64,000 nucleotides of DNA from an uncultured Parolsenella sp. (GTDB taxonomy: Bacteria > Actinomycetota > Coriobacteriia > Coriobacteriales > Atopobiaceae). Shown piece by piece: positions 60,195 to 64,000 of this stretch (within the stretch, counting starts at the first letter, position 1; every line of letters begins with the position of its first letter). The notes below the pieces were generated by a model. The model searched no databases. It saw nothing but the letters and a program-made list of their open reading frames with translations, and had not been told where the DNA came from. The position numbers and the translations under genes were made by a program. Location of the stretch: NCBI GenBank assembly GCA_934668375.1, contig CAKUNF010000004.1:46919-110918 (forward strand), in the 5' to 3' direction.

Positions 60195-62105
60195 ATGACC
60201 GCAGCAAACATCGCGCCGTTCATTCGCGGCGCCCATCACCTCGTCTATCGCCCCGACGGCCTCGTGAGGCCATCCCGCATGTCCAACAAGCAGATGGACG
60301 CCGCTACCGAGGCGGGCCGCGAGCGCGCCGCGAGCTACACGGCCGGCGTCACCATCAACCTCGTGACCACGGGAGACGAGGTCTCGTTCGACCTTTCCGT
60401 CGTGACCCCCATCCACTACGAGAGCGCCGCTGTGGCCGAGACGATCGAGCTCGCCCGCGCGCGCGGTGACGAGCGCGCCGCGGAGGCGGGCCTCGTTGAC
60501 GGCATCGACCTGTACGTTGACGGCTCCTACGTCATGACGACCCCCGCGCGGGACGGCGCCGTGACGCTCGCGTTCGACAACCCCAACCACGCGCCCGCAA
60601 ACGTCACGGTCTACCTGCCCTGCCTCATGTCCGTGGCCGTGGGCGACCTCTCCACGAACGGCAGTCTCGAGCAAGCGCCTGCGCGTGGCTACCTGCTCGC
60701 GCTGGGAGACTCCATCACGCAGGGCTACGTCGTGGGGGCGCCCGGTAGCTCCTGGCCGGCGCAGGTCTCGCGAGCGCTCGGGCTCGACCTCGTGAACCAG
60801 GCAATCGCTGGCCACCACTTTGACGCCCACACGCTGCGCGGCATGAAGCTGCTGCGCGAGAACCCACCCGCGGCAATAGTCGTCGCCTATGGCACGAACG
60901 ACTGGGCCCACACGGACACGGCCGAGGACCTCGTGGAGAACATGAGCCGTTACCTCGCCAAGCTCGCCGACCGCTTCTGCGACACGCCCGTCTACGTGCT
61001 GAGCCCCGTGTGGCGCGCGGACGCCGATGCCTCGCGCCCCCACGGCCGCAGCCTTGCCTGGGTGGGGAGCGTCCTGTGCGATGAGTGCGCCCGCCTCGGC
61101 CTCAACTACGTGGACGGCTCGGAGCTCGTTCCCGCCGACACCGCGCTGTACGCGGACGGCCGCCTGCACCCAGACGCCGCGGGTGCCACCCACCTCGCCG
61201 CCGGCGTCGTCGAGCGCCTGTGCCAGGACGGCATCGTGCAGCTCCTCGGCGGCCGCCACGACGGGCCTCGTGCCCGCGCGGATGCCCAGACGCTGCTGCG
61301 CGCGGGCGCTCCGGGTCGCCAGCGCGAGCTGGAGCAGGCCGTGCGCACCATCTGGCGCCTCCGCCAGGCGGACGGCTGCCCCTGGGACAGGGAGCAGACG
61401 CACGAGAGCATCAAGAAGAACATGATCGAGGAGGCCTATGAGGCCGTCGACGCCATAGAGGCAGGAGATGCGGCGCATCTGCGCGAGGAGCTTGGCGACG
61501 TGCTCATGCAGGTGCTGCTCCACGCCCAGATCGCGGCCGACGCGGGCGAGTTTACCTTCGCCGACATCTGCCGAGACCTGGACGAGAAGCTCGTCCGCCG
61601 CCACCCGCACGTCTTTGGCGCCGGCGTGTCTGCGACGGACGCGGGCGAGGTGCTCGACATCTGGAGCCGCGTGAAGCTCGAGGAGCGCCGCGACGCCGCC
61701 GAGGCAGACGAGCCACCCGCCGGCCTTCTGGACTCCGTGCCTCGCGCGCTGCCGTCGCTCATGCAAGCGCAGAAGATCTCCAAGAAGGCCGCTGCCTGCG
61801 GCTTTGACTGGGATACCACGGCAGACGTCTGGGACAAGGTGGACGAGGAGCGCCGCGAGTTCTCGGCCGAGGAGCGCGGCAGCGAGCAGGCGCTCGACGA
61901 GTTCGGCGACGTGCTGTTCTCGGCCGTAAACGTGGCGCGCAAGGAGGGCATCGACGCCGAGACGGCGCTGCGCCACAGCTGCGAGAAGTTTCGCGTCCGC
62001 TGGTCTGCCATGGAGGCTGCGGCTGCGGGTCGCGGCCAGGCGCTCGAGGACCTCTCGCATGAGGAGCTTGAGGAGCTTTGGGCCCAGGCCAAGCGCGAGG
62101 GCTAA
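60195..62105 (+). CDS. Fusion of SGNH/GDSL-type hydrolase and MazG NTP pyrophosphohydrolase
   Basis: 636 aa in one frame with three parts. 1-165 is a beta-rich domain (VTINLVTTGDEVSFDLSV). 166-360 is an SGNH hydrolase with catalytic S173 (LALGDSITQGY), the Asn of YGTNDW, and the D321/H325 pair in DGRLHPD. About 376-636 is MazG, with QAVRTIWRLRQADGCPWDREQTHESIKKNMIEEAYEAVDA, the EELGDVLMQVLLHAQ metal-binding pattern, and a second MazG-like repeat (EFGDVLFSAVNVARKEG). MazG hydrolyses nucleoside triphosphates to monophosphates and removes abnormal nucleotides or lowers (p)ppGpp. A fused carbohydrate-esterase-type domain is unusual. ATG 60195 follows GAGGAAAGA. It precedes the FtsB-like gene, as mazG often does in actinobacteria. 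Confidence 0.88.
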   Translation: MTAANIAPFIRGAHHLVYRPDGLVRPSRMSNKQMDAATEAGRERAASYTAGVTINLVTTGDEVSFDLSVVTPIHYESAAVAETIELARARGDERAAEAGLVDGIDLYVDGSYVMTTPARDGAVTLAFDNPNHAPANVTVYLPCLMSVAVGDLSTNGSLEQAPARGYLLALGDSITQGYVVGAPGSSWPAQVSRALGLDLVNQAIAGHHFDAHTLRGMKLLRENPPAAIVVAYGTNDWAHTDTAEDLVENMSRYLAKLADRFCDTPVYVLSPVWRADADASRPHGRSLAWVGSVLCDECARLGLNYVDGSELVPADTALYADGRLHPDAAGATHLAAGVVERLCQDGIVQLLGGRHDGPRARADAQTLLRAGAPGRQRELEQAVRTIWRLRQADGCPWDREQTHESIKKNMIEEAYEAVDAIEAGDAAHLREELGDVLMQVLLHAQIAADAGEFTFADICRDLDEKLVRRHPHVFGAGVSATDAGEVLDIWSRVKLEERRDAAEADEPPAGLLDSVPRALPSLMQAQKISKKAAACGFDWDTTADVWDKVDEERREFSAEERGSEQALDEFGDVLFSAVNVARKEGIDAETALRHSCEKFRVRWSAMEAAAAGRGQALEDLSHEELEELWAQAKREG

Positions 62106-62125
62106 ACTATAGGCAAAGACGCATG

Positions 62126-62156
62126 CGCGCCCGCTCGGATCGTCCGGACGGGCGCG
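62126..62156 (+). promoter_or_regulatory. Hairpin between mazG fusion and ftsB-like gene
   Basis: CGCGCCCG pairs perfectly with CGGGCGCG, with inner CGGA/TCCG. No T-run. TAAACT just upstream (62103-62108) could be a -10 for the next gene. Confidence 0.4.
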
Positions 62157-62197
62157 TTGCATGAGTTCGCACGCAGCACAAACGAAGCAGGAACGTC

Positions 62198-62818
62198 ATG
62201 AGCGCATATTCTGAGTCAACGCGGGGCGCGCGTCCCCGCCATACGCCTGGCCGCGAGTCTCGGCCCGCGGCTCGCGGGTCCCGTACCGTTGCGGGAGGCT
62301 CTCGGGCCTCTGCCCGCGGGCCTCGCGCGGTAACCCGCGGGTCTCGTGTCACCGCCGGCGGGTCTGCCGGCCGCGCCGCCTCTCGCGGGGCGACCAAGGC
62401 GTCCGGTATCACATCGTGGGCCGGCGCGCATCGCCTCGTCTGCATCGTCGCGGTGGGTGTCGTGGCCCTTGTCGCAGCCCTGTACGCGCCCGCCAAGGCG
62501 CTCTATAGCGCCCAGCGCACCAACGCGCTGCTCGCCGAGCGCCTGGGCGCCGCGACCTCGAGCGCCACGCAGCTTCAGGGTGAGGTCGACTCGCTCATGA
62601 CGCGCGAGGGCATCGAGGACGAGGCCCGTCGTCGCGGCTACGTGGCCGAGGGCGAGACCGCCGTTGACGTCGACGGCATCGAGGACTCCGGCAGCGCCAC
62701 GACCGACGAGAGCGTCACGAGCGACTCCTCCCAGACGCAGGACACGGAAAACCCCTGGTACGTCTCTGTCCTGGACTTCATCTTTGGCTATGACCCGTCA
62801 ACGCAGGGGGTGGGCTAG
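62198..62818 (+). CDS. FtsB/DivIC-like septum formation initiator protein
   Basis: 206-aa bitopic membrane protein. The cytoplasmic N-terminus (1-75) is made of degenerate ARGSR/AGGSR repeats. The single transmembrane helix is about 79-97. It is followed by a coiled-coil (101-140: SAQRTNALLAERLGAATSSATQLQGEVDSL) and an acidic Ser/Thr-rich tail. DivIC/FtsB proteins form a divisome complex with FtsL and FtsQ. The position mazG-divIC-ppx/gppA is the standard actinobacterial order and supports the assignment. ATG 62198 follows GCAGGAAC. ppx starts directly after the stop. Confidence 0.85.
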   Translation: MSAYSESTRGARPRHTPGRESRPAARGSRTVAGGSRASARGPRAVTRGSRVTAGGSAGRAASRGATKASGITSWAGAHRLVCIVAVGVVALVAALYAPAKALYSAQRTNALLAERLGAATSSATQLQGEVDSLMTREGIEDEARRRGYVAEGETAVDVDGIEDSGSATTDESVTSDSSQTQDTENPWYVSVLDFIFGYDPSTQGVG

Positions 62819-63805
62819 GTGGCACTCGTTGCGGTCATCGACATCGGAACCGTCACGGCGCGACTGGGGGTGGCCAGCGTCGTGGGCGGTCGCGTCGAGC
62901 ATTGCGCCAAGACGTCGACCATCTGCAACCTGGGTGAGGGCGTGGCCGAGACGGGCCTCCTCTCCGCCGCCGCGTGCGAGCGTGTGCTCGCGTGCGTCGA
63001 GGGCTACGTGGCCACTGCGCGCGAGGCGGGCGTCGATGCCGCATGCTGCACTCTGACGAGTGCCGCGCGAGACGCCGCCAACTCGGGCGTGCTCCTCGAG
63101 GGGCTGACGGTGCTTGGCCTGGAGCCGCAGGTCATCCCCGGCGAGGTCGAGGGATCACTTACGTTTCTCGGTGTGGCGCAGGACTTCCGCGGCCGGCGCA
63201 TCGTCGTGGCCGATAATGGCGGCGGGTCCACGGAGGTCGCGGTGGGCACGCTGGGGGAGGGCGGCGTCTCGTTGGAGGCGGTGCGCTCGCTCAACGTGGG
63301 ATGCCGCCGCGTGACGGACCTGTTCCTCTCGCGAGAGGATCCTCCGTGTGCGGCTGCGCTGGAGCGGGCGCGGGCCTTTTGCCGCGAGCGCTTCTGCGAG
63401 GAGCTCCCCGCGCAGGCGCGCGATGCCGTGGCGGAGGGGCGTCTTGTCTGCGTTGGCGGAACGGTGACGACGCTCGTCGCCATCGCCGCGGCGCTCGAGC
63501 CGTACGATCCGAGCTTCGTGCACCTTCACGACCTGGGCCTCGACGAGGTCGACGAGCTCGCCGAGCGACTTGCCGGGCTGCCGCTCGAGCGCAGGCGCGA
63601 GGTCTGCGGCCTTCAGCCCAAGCGCGCGGGCGTCATCGTCGCCGGTGCGCTGTGCGTGAGCGAGCTCATGCGCGCATGCGCGGCCGAGCGGCTCACCGTG
63701 AGCGAGAGCGACCTGCTGTATGGCCTCTCCATCGCCGCGAGCGCTGCCGAGGAGGGCGAGCCGGGGCCGGTGGCATGGGAGCCGCGGCTGTCGGCGTTGC
63801 GGTAA
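62819..63805 (+). CDS. ppx: Exopolyphosphatase/guanosine pentaphosphatase (Ppx/GppA)
   Basis: 328-aa actin-like phosphatase of the Ppx/GppA family. VIDIGTVTARLGVA is the first phosphate loop. VADNGGGSTEVAVG is the second, with the GGGSTE core, and VCVGGTVTTLVAIA the adenosine-side motif. The C-terminal HD-type domain of E. coli GppA is absent, as in most short actinobacterial members. It degrades polyphosphate and/or pppGpp. The GTG start at 62819 follows the FtsB-like stop (TAGGTG), so translation is coupled. tRNA-Leu lies 18 bases downstream. Confidence 0.93.
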   Translation: MALVAVIDIGTVTARLGVASVVGGRVEHCAKTSTICNLGEGVAETGLLSAAACERVLACVEGYVATAREAGVDAACCTLTSAARDAANSGVLLEGLTVLGLEPQVIPGEVEGSLTFLGVAQDFRGRRIVVADNGGGSTEVAVGTLGEGGVSLEAVRSLNVGCRRVTDLFLSREDPPCAAALERARAFCRERFCEELPAQARDAVAEGRLVCVGGTVTTLVAIAAALEPYDPSFVHLHDLGLDEVDELAERLAGLPLERRREVCGLQPKRAGVIVAGALCVSELMRACAAERLTVSESDLLYGLSIAASAAEEGEPGPVAWEPRLSALR

Positions 63806-63823
63806 AGTACAGGGCGCAACCAC

Positions 63824-63908
63824 GGGGGCGTGGCGGAATTGGCATACGCGGGGGTCTTAAAAACCCTTGCCGGAAGGCTTGTGGGTTCGAACCCCACCGC
63901 CCCTACCA
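63824..63908 (+). tRNA. tRNA-Leu (anticodon TAA)
   Basis: 85 nt with encoded CCA. Acceptor GGGGGCG pairs with CGCCCCT (G-T at the end). Anticodon stem GGGGT/ACCCT, loop CTTAAAA (anticodon TAA). Type-II variable arm TGCCGGAAGGCT, T-arm GTGGG-TTCGAAC-CCCAC, discriminator A. It begins 18 bases after ppx. Confidence 0.97.
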
Positions 63909-63919
63909 TGTGCGTGACG

Positions 63920-63949
63920 GACGCGGGCCCGCCGGGCTCGCGTCTTTTT
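63920..63949 (+). terminator. Intrinsic terminator of tRNA-Leu
   Basis: GACGCGGGCCC pairs with GGGCTCGCGTC (one G-T) around a three-base loop, followed by TTTTT. Confidence 0.88.
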
Positions 63950-64000
63950 GTTGCCCGCATGGGTTCGAACCCGCGAGGGCGCGAGCGTGAAGCGGGCGCG

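Noticed and set aside
63960..63972. TGGGTTCGAACCC repeated near the tRNA-Leu T-arm, like an attachment-site remnant
   Set aside because: The 12-base core is a palindrome common to T-arms, the match does not continue into the acceptor end, and no integrase is in the window; the window ends before it can be judged.

Overview
This is 64 kb of a high-GC genome with tightly packed genes. Together, the gene set, the gene order and the absence of outer-membrane genes point to an anaerobic Gram-positive actinobacterium of the Coriobacteriia type (Olsenella/Collinsella/Atopobium-like). The indicators are pyruvate:ferredoxin oxidoreductase and rubrerythrin (anaerobic lifestyle), a short actinobacterial-type SRP RNA, a glycogen cassette with paired GlgC/GlgD, a Trp-type ECF transporter, and many small palindromic intergenic repeats. 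The taxon is inferred from content, not from a database match.

Layout. 1-1489 is the 3' part of purH. 1616-6520 is a Bce-type antimicrobial-peptide module: response regulator and small-loop histidine kinase on the + strand, converging on ABC ATPase and large permease on the - strand. 6722-24889 is mostly housekeeping and central metabolism: nifJ, a glycosyltransferase, a soluble LytS-like kinase with its LytTR regulator, a phosphoesterase, thioredoxin, a UDG-like protein, pgi, a HAD phosphatase, a DEAD-box helicase, a CapA-like protein and an aminotransferase. 25003-29082 is an ECF transport operon (two S components, fused double ATPase, EcfT) behind a Trp-codon leader peptide and intrinsic terminator, which looks like a tryptophan attenuator. 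29205-29313 is the SRP RNA. A DedA protein follows, and then a 680-base non-coding stretch (30042-30725) with palindromes, a candidate pseudoknotted structured RNA and a 41-bp tandem repeat.

30726-41586 carries a ROK sugar kinase, an old-yellow-enzyme-type oxidoreductase, dnaX-ybaB-recR, tRNA-Asp, a HAD phosphatase, a cluster-less MutY-like glycosylase and rubrerythrin. 41967-53890 is a complete glycogen operon, glgB-glgP-glgC-glgD-glgA, ending in an unusual GH13-GH77 fusion. With pgi and the ROK kinase elsewhere in the window, it connects glucose phosphates to glycogen synthesis and breakdown. mfd follows after one base. 57382-58827 is a small accessory island: a DUF559/AbiEi-like gene between two direct 111-bp copies of a palindromic repeat. 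The window ends with a Gfo/Idh/MocA oxidoreductase under a 28-bp palindromic operator, an SGNH hydrolase-MazG fusion, an FtsB/DivIC-like protein, ppx/gppA and tRNA-Leu.

The observations most worth follow-up are the Trp leader/ECF attenuator, the structured RNA at 30261-30489, the repeat-bracketed DUF559-like gene, the SGNH-MazG fusion, and the palindromic operator before the oxidoreductase. No CRISPR array, prophage, transposase or rRNA was found.
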